DNA of 64,000 bases from Winogradskyella forsetii (GTDB lineage: Bacteria > Bacteroidota > Bacteroidia > Flavobacteriales > Flavobacteriaceae), in contig NZ_CP053348.1 of the NCBI RefSeq assembly GCF_013394595.1, forward strand, positions 1,612,001 through 1,676,000, given 5' to 3'. The notes beneath the pieces were generated by a model. The model saw only the letters and a program-made list of their open reading frames with translations. It had not been told where the DNA came from and ran no database searches. This document shows positions 28,574-37,444 of the stretch, piece after piece (the stretch's first letter is position 1; every line of letters starts with the position of its first letter). A program made the translations under genes and the position numbers.

Positions 28574-28780
28574 ATGAAAAACCTTATAAAAGTAGAACGG
28601 GCAAGAAATGATTTGTCACAAGCTGCATTAGCGGAAAAAGTAAATGTTACACGTCCAACTATTCATGCTATTTAGAAAGGGCGTTTTGTTCCATCTACAG
28701 CTTTAGTTTTTAAAATTGCATCAATTTTTAATATCAAAGTTGACGAGTTGTTTGAGTTGGAAGAATCGGATTGGGATTGA
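28574..28780 (+). pseudogene. XRE-family HTH regulator with in-frame stop
   Basis: The frame from ATG 28574 reads MKNLIKVERARNDLSQAALA, then TRPTIHAI, an in-frame TAG at 28673-28675, then KGRFVPSTALVFKIASIFN and VDELFELEESDWD to TGA at 28778-28780. Together this is a complete 68-residue helix-turn-helix regulator of the small XRE type. The stop replaces the Glu that normally follows the recognition helix (GAG to TAG is a single change). It is on the plus strand, opposite to all the array genes around it. I call it a pseudogene; a sequencing error or readthrough would be the alternative. Confidence 0.82.
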
Positions 28781-28911
28781 TATGTTTGAAGAATTCAAAG
28801 TGATGGTCACTAACCCTTGATTTATGAATTAAAATAAAACAATTTTTTAACTCAAATAGTTTCTAAATTATTACATAACTATTCTATAAAATATCAATTT
28901 CACCTGTAAAT

Positions 28912-30030
28912 TTACTTTCTAATATCTAAAATATTAGGGACGTCATTTAACTCTATTACTTTTCCATTATTTTCCGCAGATTCATATATTTTTTCAATGA
29001 GGTAATTATCGCGCAGCCCCATTTCACCAGGAACCAAAGTTGGTGTGTTTTTCAAGATATTTAGAGCAAAAGCATCCATTTGTAACGCTTGTTGATTTAC
29101 AGGTTTAAAGGAGATGTCACCATCTGGTGTTGTACCTTTAATACCGTTATAGTAGAATGCATTTTGCAGTTTTACTTGACCTTCGTTGTCTAAATTGTGG
29201 GTTAGCCTTGCTGTGATTGATTTTTCATAGCTGGTTGTACAATTAGCCTTTCCTGAAGGGAATGTCAATTCCCAATCAAGACTGCCTTCAATATCCTTAA
29301 AGAATTCACTGTCTTTTGTGGTGTTTGTAGCCGATACTGACGTTGGTAGTTCTCCAAAGGAATAAATCGATGCCTGTAGTGCATAAATGCCCAAATCCAT
29401 CAAAGGGCCACCACCAGCTAAACTTTTTTTAGTACGCCAGCTATTTGGGTCTTTTAGCATGAATGAAAATTCGGCTTCCACATCCATTGGTCCATAAACT
29501 TTGTTTTGTCCAATACGCATGATTTTATCATGATAGGGATCAAAATGTAAACGATAGCCGATTGAAAGCATTTTATTAGCTTTTTTGCAGGCTGCAATCA
29601 TTTTTTTACAATCTTCAACAGATGTAGCCATTGGTTTTTCGCATATAACATGTTTCCCTGCATTGGCGGCTCTTATAGTAAACTCGGCATGCATACTATT
29701 TGGTAAAACCACATAAATAATATCGATATCATCATTATGGATGATGTCATCGTAATTATAGATGTTTTCTTTTTTGATATTGTATTTTTCGGCCCAAATA
29801 GATTCTTTTTCTTTTGTACCGGTTACAATACCAGCCAAATAACAATGTTTAGTTTCTAAAAGAGCTGGTGCTAATTGTCCTTTAGAATAACTTCCTAATC
29901 CAACAAGTGCTATTCCTAATTTTTCATCATTACGATTTGAATTGTTGCCAAAAAGGAGGGATGACTGTGAGGCTAGGTAAATTCCGCCAGTTGTTTGAAA
30001 TAATTTTTTTATAAAAGGACGTCTGTTCAT
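28912..30030 (-). CDS. Gfo/Idh/MocA family oxidoreductase, exported (Tat-like signal)
   Basis: A 372-residue NAD(P)-binding oxidoreductase with an N-terminal twin-arginine-like leader (MNRRPFIKKLFQTTGGIYLA). The Rossmann motif is ALVGLGSYSKGQL; the EKP motif is HVICEKPMATSVEDCKK; the C-domain has GGGPLMDLGIYALQASIYSF and GLRDNYLIEKIYES. Exported family members usually carry a tightly bound cofactor and act on periplasmic glycans, for example as glycosidase-like enzymes, but activity is not established here. It sits between a broken HTH gene and an unknown gene, with no repeat on either side. It is therefore probably resident and not a cassette. Confidence 0.87.
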   Translation of the reverse strand: MNRRPFIKKLFQTTGGIYLASQSSLLFGNNSNRNDEKLGIALVGLGSYSKGQLAPALLETKHCYLAGIVTGTKEKESIWAEKYNIKKENIYNYDDIIHNDDIDIIYVVLPNSMHAEFTIRAANAGKHVICEKPMATSVEDCKKMIAACKKANKMLSIGYRLHFDPYHDKIMRIGQNKVYGPMDVEAEFSFMLKDPNSWRTKKSLAGGGPLMDLGIYALQASIYSFGELPTSVSATNTTKDSEFFKDIEGSLDWELTFPSGKANCTTSYEKSITARLTHNLDNEGQVKLQNAFYYNGIKGTTPDGDISFKPVNQQALQMDAFALNILKNTPTLVPGEMGLRDNYLIEKIYESAENNGKVIELNDVPNILDIRK

Positions 30031-30178
30031 ATCACGAAGTTAAATTGCACATGCTCTAAATTACTGTATTTATGTCATTAAATCAAGGACATCAATTTTA
30101 CTAGAATTATTTATGAGCAGAACACTTAAAAACTCTCGTTTGAAGCCTCAGTTATGAATTATTTTAATTTTAGGCGTC

Positions 30179-30643
30179 TTATTGGTTATCTTTTAAACGT
30201 TCTAAAACTTTGCTAGCTCGTGTTTTAGAAATATAAAATTGATCAGATTCTAATATTGATTTATGCGTAGAATGGTTTTCAATAAATGGGAAGACAGTTA
30301 ATTTTAGTTTTATCATCCAATCATCAACTGATACGTTGAGTTCCTCCGAATTCTGTCCACTAAAGCTTAAATTCATACCATTTACCAAGGCTAAGTAATT
30401 GTCGTCATAAACATTTCCAACTTCTTCGTCAAAGTATGCAATAGAAATACCGTAAGATTCAAAACGACTTTTATATTCAATAAAAACGAAAACAGAGAGT
30501 TTATTCCCTAAATTTTTAAATAATCTTTTCGAAGTTTTAGTATGTAAGTTAAAGCCATGTTCGTTGAATAAAGGAACGATTTTTTCTTTAAAGATTTTAT
30601 CGAATATTTTTTTCCTTTCTTTGGTTGTAAAATTTTTGTTCAT
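30179..30643 (-). CDS. Hypothetical protein, DUF4304-like
   Basis: A 154-residue cytosolic protein. Its N-terminus (ERKKIFDKIFKEKIVPLFNE, HGFNLHTKTSKRLFKNLGN) and the following strands (LSVFVFIEYKSRFESYGISI) have the layout of DUF4304-type proteins, in which a helix and a GF motif precede a beta-sheet. The assignment is tentative. No cassette repeat flanks it closely; about 130 bp to its right lies repeat 2. The 130 bp in between hold no other feature that I see. Confidence 0.6.
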   Translation of the reverse strand: MNKNFTTKERKKIFDKIFKEKIVPLFNEHGFNLHTKTSKRLFKNLGNKLSVFVFIEYKSRFESYGISIAYFDEEVGNVYDDNYLALVNGMNLSFSGQNSEELNVSVDDWMIKLKLTVFPFIENHSTHKSILESDQFYISKTRASKVLERLKDNQ

Positions 30644-30775
30644 TGCTTGTGTTTTGCATATTCAATAATTAATCACAGCGTCTATGCAACTGTGGAGTTC
30701 TGTTGAGTGAAAAAAGAGAAATGTTATCATATTGAGAAATTGGGTTTAGTTGACTCTTATACGAAGTACTTGCTG

Positions 30776-30975
30776 GACGGTTTTGTATATGATTTGTGGC
30801 GTGCCAATTAGCGATAACGTTTAGATTGAGCACGAGCCGAATTTTTATCCCGACGCTTCGGGATACTATTTATTTTTTTTGGTAAATCGTCAAATTTAAA
30901 AATTTGACGACTTTCCAAGAATGCCCAAGTCTTTGTGTTAGCAACGACTTGCGCTATTTTTATATACAATATTGT
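30776..30975 (-). repeat. Cassette-array repeat 2 (type II, partly degenerate)
   Basis: The long version of the repeat: tatatgatttgtggcgtgc at the left, the inner hairpin aaatcgtcaaattt/aaatttgacgactt, and tatatacaatattg at the right. An extra small hairpin (tcccgacgcttcggga) is inserted near 30848, as in repeat 5. Confidence 0.75.
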
Positions 30976-31181
30976 TTGTCAATAATTTGCAATTTCATCA
31001 TATTTCCAATTCGTGAACTCCATTTTTTAAATGAATTAAATACTCTTCGCTGTTTCGTTTCCAAAAAGACAACACCACAATGCGCACTTGTTCCATATAA
31101 AACTTGCCTTTTATAGTAAGTCCAGATTTCGGTATTCGAAATATTATCTTTTTTAAAAAGTTCAATAACTGAATTTGTCAA
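30960..31181 (-). CDS. Hypothetical protein fragment
   Basis: The open frame runs from a stop at 31206 to TAA at 30960 without an ATG; the first possible start is TTG at 31181, giving 73 residues (TNSVIELFKKDNISNTEIWT, then YGTSAHCGVVFLETKQRRVF). It has protein-like composition and ends inside repeat 2, as some better-preserved array genes do. It is probably the 3' remnant of a cassette gene, or a gene with a rare start codon. No domain recognised. Confidence 0.4.
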   Translation of the reverse strand: MTNSVIELFKKDNISNTEIWTYYKRQVLYGTSAHCGVVFLETKQRRVFNSFKKWSSRIGNMMKLQIIDKQYCI

Positions 31182-31244
31182 TTCCGCATCTAATGGATTT
31201 TCAATTCAGGTTTCATTAACAAGCTAAAAAGACTGGCGTGATTT

Positions 31245-31460
31245 TTAATTCGAATTTGAGTGAGAATTCAGTTTTTCAATTTGTTCTTTAATTAATCTTA
31301 TAAAGACTAAGGTGAAAAAAGTATATGATATTATTCCAGAAAATGGACCATTACTTAAATTTTCAAAATCCAGTTCACTAATACTTTTTATCAAAAGAAT
31401 AATGCTAACTAATAATGCTAAATAACACAAAGTATTCCTCTTGCTTACTTTCGTTTTCAT
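31245..31460 (-). CDS. Small membrane protein
   Basis: A 71-residue protein with two hydrophobic helices (TLCYLALLVSIILLIKSI and FSGIISYTFFTLVFIRLI) and a charged C-terminal tail (KEQIEKLNSHSNSN). I chose the ATG at 31458-31460. Upstream in-frame sequence to 31595 is translated cassette repeat and is unlikely to be coding. The topology resembles many tiny membrane proteins carried in cassette arrays. It shares the insert between repeats 2 and 3 with the fragment at 30960-31181. Confidence 0.6.
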   Translation of the reverse strand: MKTKVSKRNTLCYLALLVSIILLIKSISELDFENLSNGPFSGIISYTFFTLVFIRLIKEQIEKLNSHSNSN

Positions 31461-31489
31461 TCTGTTTAGAATTCGTTCCGCAATGAAAG

Positions 31490-31618
31490 CCAACCTGTTT
31501 GTAGTTGCTTTGTTGCTTGGTTCAGCAACTAAATTAGTAAACAAATACTTGCCAGAGAAAATTATGAAGGAATTTTCCAAATAGGCACTAACCAATGCAA
31601 TTTGTTCATTTTATGTTA
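31490..31618 (-). repeat. Cassette-array repeat 3 (type III, degenerate)
   Basis: It matches the type III core (gcaactaaattagtaaacaa, cttgccagagaaaatt, ggaattttcc) with weakened ends. The right end overlaps the last codons of the 85-residue gene. Confidence 0.72.
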
Positions 31619-31863
31619 GAAACGAATTGTGACCGGGCTTTTCCGTCAATTTTTAGACCTCTAGTCTTACAGTATGTTTTTAACTTATCCAAATCGACCA
31701 CATGATCATTGACAATCATCCCGTTGGAAGTTAAACTACGTTTTGCCTCTAAGTATGATTTGTGCCAATCTTCCCAAAAGTCATGCATTCGATCCCTATC
31801 GTCAATAATTTTTAAGAATTTTTGCCAGTCTTTTTTACGATAGTATGCTATATTAACTTCCAT
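31606..31863 (-). CDS. Hypothetical protein, array cassette
   Basis: An 85-residue, basic, soluble protein (MEVNIAYYRKKDWQKFLKII, DFWEDWHKSYLEAKRSLTSN, then GLKIDGKARSQFVSN). It has no domain I recognise, no signal peptide and no membrane helix. It fills the insert between repeats 3 and 4. The stop codon lies within the right end of repeat 3. Confidence 0.65.
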   Translation of the reverse strand: MEVNIAYYRKKDWQKFLKIIDDRDRMHDFWEDWHKSYLEAKRSLTSNGMIVNDHVVDLDKLKTYCKTRGLKIDGKARSQFVSNIK

Positions 31864-31899
31864 AATAAACTTTTATCTCATTTTTCAGGCATGAAGCAC

Positions 31900-32023
31900 A
31901 ACGTTGATGTATAAGATTAGTTGCCTTGCTTTGGCGCTAATTTAGCAAATACAAACTGAATAGAAAACTCACAAGAATTTTTGTAAGTAAGCTTGCACAA
32001 GCAATTGATTTTATAAGGTGTTG
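31900..32023 (-). repeat. Cassette-array repeat 4 (type I)
   Basis: It begins acaacgttgatgtataag and ends ttataaggtgttg; the centre has tttagcaaatacaaactgaa and aagtaagcttg. End arms are complementary at GTATAA. Confidence 0.82.
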
Positions 32024-32026
32024 TAC

Positions 32027-33100
32027 TTAGTGCTTTTTTAATATTTCAATTAATTTTGTGTTTACATACACACGTTCTCTTCCTATTTTTTGAGATTGTA
32101 ATATACCTATTTTTTCCATTTTTTTTAAATATCGAGAGGCTGCTTTCCTTTCTACATTCAATTTTTCAACAACATACTCTATTTTAGAATAGGGTTGCTC
32201 AAAGAGTAATTCGATTAATTCTTTCCTATAAATTTTTGGTTCTTTTTCTTGCGCAAATAGTATAGTTTCATCTAATAATATTTTTATTGAATTTATTTTT
32301 TCAATAGTTCTGGTTGATGTTACTTCAACTGCCTTTAAAATATAAATTATATACTCAGACCATTCATCTTTATTATTGACGGTATTGAGTAAACGATAAT
32401 AATCTGCTTTGTTTTCGTTTATGTATGAACTTAAATATAGAATAGGAATATCTAGAAGATCGTTTATAATTAGGTATAGGATGTTTAGAATTCTTCCTGC
32501 TCTTCCGTTTCCATCATAAAAAGGATGAATGCTTTCGAACTGATAGTGTAAAATAGCTAAGTTAATTAGTGGATTTAAATCGTTCTGTTTAACATTAAAA
32601 TGCTCCAAGAAATTACCTAATAAATCTAAAATATCGTTTTTTTCTTGTGGTGGTTTATAGACAATTTCTCCAGTTTTATCGTTTTTTAATACAGTTCCTG
32701 CCATTGAACGAATTCCAGCATTATTTTCGATAATTGTTTTTTGAATTGTTTCAACATCTTTTAACTTTAAAAAACCTTGTTTTTTTATAAGTTCAAACCC
32801 AGAAAAAATAGCTCTTCTATAATTAATAACTTCTTTAACTTGAGTCGGTTGTTTAGTGTTTGTTGCTAATGCTCTATATAATTCATCTTGAGTTGTAATA
32901 ATATTTTCTATTTCTGAACTATCTTTAGCTTCTTGTAAAACGACTGCATTAACCAACATTTCTTGATTTGGAATAGTTTTAGCAATTCCTTTAAGTTCAC
33001 CCAATGAATTTGAAGATTTACTCAATTGACGAAGAATTTCAATTGTTTCTACTTTTTCTCTTTGTGGTGGAAGTTTTGCAAGTTTATTTATTTGGGACAT
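32027..33100 (-). CDS. Fic family protein
   Basis: A 357-residue Fic protein. The core motif HPFYDGNGRAGRIL (family HxFxxGNGRxxR) is near residue 205, preceded by a Fic_N-type region (EIENIITTQDELYRAL) that normally carries the inhibitory helix. A winged-helix segment lies at the C-terminus (ELLFEQPYSKIEYVVEKLNV, then AASRYLKKMEKIGIL). Fic enzymes transfer AMP or other groups to proteins; this class is common in accessory DNA. I used the ATG at 33100 (MSQINKLAKLPPQRE) because the 30 codons upstream look like leader sequence. The gene ends 4 bp from repeat 4. Its flanks share only GTACAA as a complementary pair. Confidence 0.9.
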   Translation of the reverse strand: MSQINKLAKLPPQREKVETIEILRQLSKSSNSLGELKGIAKTIPNQEMLVNAVVLQEAKDSSEIENIITTQDELYRALATNTKQPTQVKEVINYRRAIFSGFELIKKQGFLKLKDVETIQKTIIENNAGIRSMAGTVLKNDKTGEIVYKPPQEKNDILDLLGNFLEHFNVKQNDLNPLINLAILHYQFESIHPFYDGNGRAGRILNILYLIINDLLDIPILYLSSYINENKADYYRLLNTVNNKDEWSEYIIYILKAVEVTSTRTIEKINSIKILLDETILFAQEKEPKIYRKELIELLFEQPYSKIEYVVEKLNVERKAASRYLKKMEKIGILQSQKIGRERVYVNTKLIEILKKH

Positions 33101-33188
33101 TTTAGCTCTTATAATTTTAATACGTACCAAAAATACAGAAAATAGTTCAAATGAAAAAAATATGTGACTTTTTGTCTCGCATGTGTAC

Positions 33189-33324
33189 AACGTGTTTGTA
33201 TATGGTTCGTTGCGTCGTGGTTTAGCACGTAACTTAGCAAATAAAAACCGAATAGAAAATCCGCGAGTCCCGACACTTCGGGATTCGTAAGTATGCTAGA
33301 ACTAGCAATAAATTATATACGTTG
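33189..33324 (-). repeat. Cassette-array repeat 5 (type I with extra hairpin)
   Basis: It runs from acaacgtgtttgtatatgg to ttatatacgttg. The central hairpin is replaced by gtcccgacacttcgggat, which keeps a stem of different sequence. Confidence 0.88.
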
Positions 33325-33339
33325 TGTGTTCGTACTTTT

Positions 33340-33864
33340 TCATCTAATTGTATTTCGTATTCCAGGATACATTTTTCCATTAAATCGAGTACTCTCTTCT
33401 TCTGGATGGAAATAATATATCTTCTTTTTATTCGAGTCCTTTACTGCATAACAATTATCAAAAAGTATTATTCCAGAGTCTATATTCCTCCAGTATTCTA
33501 TTTTTGGAAACCATTCAGGAAAGATATCTTCCACTAATTCAACTTGCGAGTGGAAAATTCCAATGTAGGTTTTGTCAATATGATTTTCTTTATCAAAGAT
33601 TGAGTTATAAAGTTCCTCATTTTCGTATTCAAAAACTCCAAATACACATTTTGTACTTAAATAAGATATGTTTTTTATATTCTGCGCGTCAGATTTTATT
33701 AATTCGACAGGAAACCAACCTGTTAATCTTTGGTTTTCAACTTTGCTGAATTCATCGTAATTTTCAAATTCTTGCAAATAATCTCCATTATTACAAGACA
33801 CAAAAAGCATTAGAACTAATATTCCAAAAAAGGATAAATTCAAATTTATATTCTTTAATTTCAT
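33340..33864 (-). CDS. Small lipoprotein, array cassette
   Basis: A 174-residue protein with a lipoprotein signal peptide (FGILVLMLFVSCNNGDYL; acylated Cys near residue 24). The mature part is acidic with many aromatic residues (GWFPVELIKSD, PEWFPKIEYWRNIDSGIILF). No known domain. It occupies the insert between repeats 5 and 6, ending 16 bp from repeat 5. Both flanks of the insert carry the complementary pair TTGTGTGT/ACACACAA. Probably anchored in the inner or outer membrane. Confidence 0.75.
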   Translation of the reverse strand: MKLKNINLNLSFFGILVLMLFVSCNNGDYLQEFENYDEFSKVENQRLTGWFPVELIKSDAQNIKNISYLSTKCVFGVFEYENEELYNSIFDKENHIDKTYIGIFHSQVELVEDIFPEWFPKIEYWRNIDSGIILFDNCYAVKDSNKKKIYYFHPEEESTRFNGKMYPGIRNTIR

Positions 33865-33896
33865 TCAGTTTTTACGGTTTTTTTGGTATGACACAC

Positions 33897-34082
33897 AACG
33901 TGTTTGTATATGGCTCGTAGCGTGCAAATTAGAAAATTATTTTCGGATAAAGCACGAGGCGAATTTTTTAATTTTTCTTATTATCTTTTCTCAATAAGCC
34001 AAATTAAAAAATTTGGCGGATTTGCAAATATGCCTTAACTTCGATCAGGCAACTAATTAGCTATGAGATATATACGGTGTTG
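33897..34082 (-). repeat. Cassette-array repeat 6 (type II)
   Basis: The 186-bp long form. Outer arms tatatggctcgtagcg and ctatgagatatata are near-complementary; an inner stem is formed by aattttttaatt and aattaaaaaatt. Confidence 0.9.
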
Positions 34083-34085
34083 TGG

Positions 34086-34499
34086 TTAGTTTTTTTCAGT
34101 TATAGGAATTCCATAAGGACCATTTTCAGATGTTGATTTTGAGTAAGATTTTCGGTTTTTTAAATCCATAATCAGAAAATCAATTCCGTTTAGTTTTATA
34201 CTTATTTCGTTTCCGTTCCAATCGATTTCTATGTCCTTATTTTCAATTTCTCGTTGGATTGAGAATTCATTCGAATACCTTTTCATTAATGGTGCAGAAA
34301 TAGCATTATTGATATAATCTTTTATTTCTTTACTTGACTCAACAAGAGTTCCACGAGAACATATAAATCCGTCAAATTCAATTCCGATACTTTTCTCGGA
34401 ATGTTTCAAGACATAAGCCCAAACAGAATGGTCATCTCCTTCGACAATGACCTCTCGATTTTGTTCTTCATTTAATTTAGATAAATAGATTTCGTTCAT
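34086..34499 (-). CDS. Hypothetical protein, array cassette (second gene of a pair)
   Basis: A 137-residue soluble protein (NREVIVEGDDHSVWAYVLKH, GIEFDGFICSRGTLVESS). The alternating strand pattern recalls small immunity-type proteins, but no family is recognised. It ends 4 bp from repeat 6. It follows a 115-residue membrane-protein gene within the same insert by 20 bp, so this cassette carries two genes. Confidence 0.7.
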   Translation of the reverse strand: MNEIYLSKLNEEQNREVIVEGDDHSVWAYVLKHSEKSIGIEFDGFICSRGTLVESSKEIKDYINNAISAPLMKRYSNEFSIQREIENKDIEIDWNGNEISIKLNGIDFLIMDLKNRKSYSKSTSENGPYGIPITEKN

Positions 34500-34519
34500 T
34501 TAAGACTTCTTGATTTGTT

Positions 34520-34867
34520 TTACCATAAATGTGGTTTTGCAAAATAAAGCCAACTACACCATAAAGTCCATAAGCAACTGAATAAAATTCCGACTATGAA
34601 AAATACCATTCTGAACCTTTTAATTCCGACTTTGTTTTTTAGGTAATACCAGTCAAATAATTCCAATAATATTCCTAATGAATAAAAAATATTTGCTCCA
34701 ATTCCCCAAATAATAATTCCAATTGTGTCGTCTATTGTCCAAGAGTATTCTCCTCTTGAAAGTCCATCGTAAATTCCAAAAATTCCGAAAAGTCCAACAG
34801 CAATATTATAAATCCATCTTTTGGATTCCCACCATTTTATGTTCGATTTTAATTGTTCTATCGTCAT
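34520..34867 (-). CDS. Small membrane protein, array cassette (first gene of a pair)
   Basis: A 115-residue protein with three or four hydrophobic helices (WIYNIAVGLFGIFGIYDGLS, IGIIIWGIGANIFYSLGILL, VFFIVGILFSCLWTLWCSW). There is no enzyme motif. It starts 18 bp from repeat 7 and is followed by the 137-residue gene. The flanks of this two-gene insert share the complementary pair TTGTGGTTA/TAACCACAA. Confidence 0.7.
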   Translation of the reverse strand: MTIEQLKSNIKWWESKRWIYNIAVGLFGIFGIYDGLSRGEYSWTIDDTIGIIIWGIGANIFYSLGILLELFDWYYLKNKVGIKRFRMVFFIVGILFSCLWTLWCSWLYFAKPHLW

Positions 34868-34884
34868 TTTCTTAAATTAACCAC

Positions 34885-35010
34885 AACGTTTTGTGTATGA
34901 TTAGTTGCGTGGTTCAGCAACTAATTTAGTAAACAAAAACTTGCCAGAGAAAATTCCGAAGGAATTTTCCAGATAAACACTTGCCAAAGCAATTAATTAT
35001 ACACGGTGTT
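34885..35010 (-). repeat. Cassette-array repeat 7 (type III)
   Basis: It runs from acaacgttttgtgtatga to ttatacacggtgtta. The central hairpin is aaaattccgaaggaatttt. Confidence 0.9.
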
Positions 35011-35032
35011 AGCAACTGGCTTTTTATCCGGT

Positions 35033-35500
35033 TTATATTTCTTTCCAAATGATTTTATAATTCGGAAATTGGCTTTCAAATCGTTGTTTTAATTCCGCTA
35101 ATTCTTCTGAATCGAGATTCTGATGCTCAATTTCAATTCCGATTAAATGGTCACTTAAACACCAACCTTTGCAAATTAATTTTTGCTCACTTTTGGCTGA
35201 ATTCAAGGTGATTTCTTGTCCGTGTTCAGTTCCGTAACTCATTAAGTTGACTTTGCTCAATATTTTTTGAATTTTGAGTTTAATCCACTTTTCATTCGGT
35301 AAATTAATATTTTCAGGATTTATTTCCTCCGTTTTCAGAAACTTAAAATCCGAGCTTTTAACTGCATTAATAACTTCTGTAGGATATTCTTTCGACCAAG
35401 TATAATTTCTGTCGTATGTCATAAATTTATAAAACAGAAAAAATCCTAATATTAATAGGATTGGATAAAATATCAATTTATTTCTTTTCGCTTTGTTCAA
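35033..35500 (-). CDS. Hypothetical membrane-anchored protein, array cassette
   Basis: A 155-residue protein with one N-terminal transmembrane helix (KLIFYPILLILGFFLFYKFM) and a soluble, probably extracytoplasmic domain (WIKLKIQKILSKVNLMSYGT, HLIGIEIEHQNLDSEELAEL). No known domain. The insert flanks carry TTAGCAAC and GTTGCTAA, an inverted pair unique to this insert. The stop is 23 bp from repeat 7. Confidence 0.72.
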   Translation of the reverse strand: MNKAKRNKLIFYPILLILGFFLFYKFMTYDRNYTWSKEYPTEVINAVKSSDFKFLKTEEINPENINLPNEKWIKLKIQKILSKVNLMSYGTEHGQEITLNSAKSEQKLICKGWCLSDHLIGIEIEHQNLDSEELAELKQRFESQFPNYKIIWKEI

Positions 35501-35524
35501 AAGTTCGATTTTCAGCTTGTTGCT

Positions 35525-35649
35525 AACGTTGTTGTATATGGTTTGTTGCGTGGTTTAAGCACCTAATTTAGCAAATAAAAACTGAATAGAAAATCCGCGA
35601 GGATTTTCGTAAGTAGGCTAGAACTAGCAATAAATTATATACGTTGTTG
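35525..35649 (-). repeat. Cassette-array repeat 8 (type I)
   Basis: It runs from aacgttgttgtatatgg to ttatatacgttgttg. The central hairpin is aaaatccgcgaggatttt. Confidence 0.92.
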
Positions 35650-35660
35650 TGTGCAGTTTT

Positions 35661-37220
35661 TTAATTTCTACTTATTATCAAATTGGAAGAGTCAGAGCAT
35701 GGACTACTAGTATAATCTATTGTCCCAATAAAATCAGAAGTATTTGAATCATAATTTGCTGTAATATTTGCAGCATCAAAGTTTGAAAGAATATTAATAT
35801 TGAGCTCTCCATCAATTAATGTGTAATTATATGTTGAATAAATACTTGGCATGTCTAAAGCCGCTAATTGTATAGTTCCGTCACTATTAAATTTAATACC
35901 AATATTCGATATACAAGCGTTGTTTTGTGGGATTAGACTCCAATTTCCCGATAAATCTATTTCTCCGCACTCAACAATTTCATTTTCGTTTCTTTCAAAA
36001 CAAAATTGGATTTCAGAATCATATTGAGCAATGTCTACAACGTTGAAAAATAGTAGAACACCATTCTCAAAATTACCAATTAAAGACAGTGCTCCTAAAA
36101 TCTTACCAAAACCTCCTAACTCTGTTAATGCGTATTGAGAACATTCCGCTGTTATTTCTTTTAATTCACTTGTTCTTGATAGTAAAAACGTGTTTAATTG
36201 ATTAGCGGCTTGAGATGCAGTCATTTGTCCGCTCGATAAAGTTTGTACTATATCGATTGCACCATTAGCAAAAAAAGTTCCGACAGGCAAAGCGCAATCT
36301 GCTCCCTTTAAAATTGTTCCAAGGGTCGTAGAAACAATGCCGACTATTGACGATGCTAAATTTGCTCCATTTTGCCAAAAAGCTTTTCCAGACCATCTGT
36401 CAGCTTTCAAATTATATTGTTGATTTACGTTAGGAATTGGAAATTGTACATCAGTAGGTTGAAATAAATCAAAATTACCTCCTAGTATATTCAAAACATT
36501 GCTCCAAGATAGTATCTCTTTATTAATTCCATCTACTATATAATCTTCTCCAATTGGTTGATTGTTTTCATCAAATAATTGAAGGTTATATGCCATACTG
36601 CTTTTTTTATTCGTGAGGTTTACTGTGCTGTTTTCTGCGACCATTAAAAGTGGCAAGGTTTCAATTTCTACTCTATTTAATAAAGTATTCTGAAAGCTAT
36701 CTATAGCTTGCAAAATAGTAGAAGAAGCCAATGGATTTATTTCTCCAGAATTAATACCTTGAATAACTTGATTATGGTAGTTAGTAAATTCAGGCATAAG
36801 TGCTATTTCTTGAAATGCTTCTTGTCTAGCTTGAACAGAGAGATTCATCGTCCAAGGGTGTAACATTGCTAAACTTTGTGCAGTAGTTTTAGAATTCAAT
36901 TCTATTGCATTTCCATCGGCTGGATTAAAATAACTCATTAAAATTAAATTACCACTACTGTTTGTGGCATATACTAATTCAATAGCATTATTATCAAATA
37001 TTTCCACATTACCAGTCCCATTATTTACTTGACCATCTTCTGTGAAAATTGTGGAAATTGTAAGGTCGTCAGAATTGATATTTGAATTTTCAGGTAATTC
37101 TAAAACAACTGTGATTTCTTTTGTTCCGAAAACTTCTTGTTGATTGTCATTCGAATTAGAATCGTCATACGAGCAACCGAAAAAGATGAAAAGTATAAAT
37201 AGTAATGATAGTTTTTTCAT
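35661..37220 (-). CDS. Lipoprotein, large array cassette
   Basis: A 519-residue lipoprotein (signal MKKLSLLFILFIFFGC; acylated Cys at about residue 16). Residues 30-240 are beta-rich with a helical stretch (LSVQARQEAFQEIALMPEFT). The middle has small-residue and hydrophobic segments (NLASSIVGIVSTTLGTILKG). The C-terminal 90 residues look like a lipocalin-like or jelly-roll domain (CGEIDLSGNWSLIPQNNACI). No named family is certain. It is the longest gene in the array; the flanks share TTGTGTGCA/TGCACACAA. Its size shows that the cassettes are not limited to tiny genes. Confidence 0.78.
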   Translation of the reverse strand: MKKLSLLFILFIFFGCSYDDSNSNDNQQEVFGTKEITVVLELPENSNINSDDLTISTIFTEDGQVNNGTGNVEIFDNNAIELVYATNSSGNLILMSYFNPADGNAIELNSKTTAQSLAMLHPWTMNLSVQARQEAFQEIALMPEFTNYHNQVIQGINSGEINPLASSTILQAIDSFQNTLLNRVEIETLPLLMVAENSTVNLTNKKSSMAYNLQLFDENNQPIGEDYIVDGINKEILSWSNVLNILGGNFDLFQPTDVQFPIPNVNQQYNLKADRWSGKAFWQNGANLASSIVGIVSTTLGTILKGADCALPVGTFFANGAIDIVQTLSSGQMTASQAANQLNTFLLSRTSELKEITAECSQYALTELGGFGKILGALSLIGNFENGVLLFFNVVDIAQYDSEIQFCFERNENEIVECGEIDLSGNWSLIPQNNACISNIGIKFNSDGTIQLAALDMPSIYSTYNYTLIDGELNINILSNFDAANITANYDSNTSDFIGTIDYTSSPCSDSSNLIISRN

Positions 37221-37318
37221 TATTTAGAAAGATATTGATTAATAGCTTGTTAAAAGTAGGGAAAATATTAATAATAGAAATACCTTATTCTGGGTATTTA
37301 GTTTCTTAAATTGCACAC

Positions 37319-37444
37319 AACGCTCAGTGTATGGTTTGTTGCGTGATTAAGTTACTAATTTAGCAAACTTTTACGAGCCTGAGAAAATTCCGAAGGAATT
37401 TTACGGATAAGCACCTGGTAAGCAATGAACTATACACAATGTTG
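37319..37444 (-). repeat. Cassette-array repeat 9 (type III; part of duplicated cassette)
   Basis: It runs from aacgctcagtgtatggttt to ctatacacaatgttg. It is almost identical to repeat 16, which precedes the second copy of the same non-coding insert. Confidence 0.93.
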
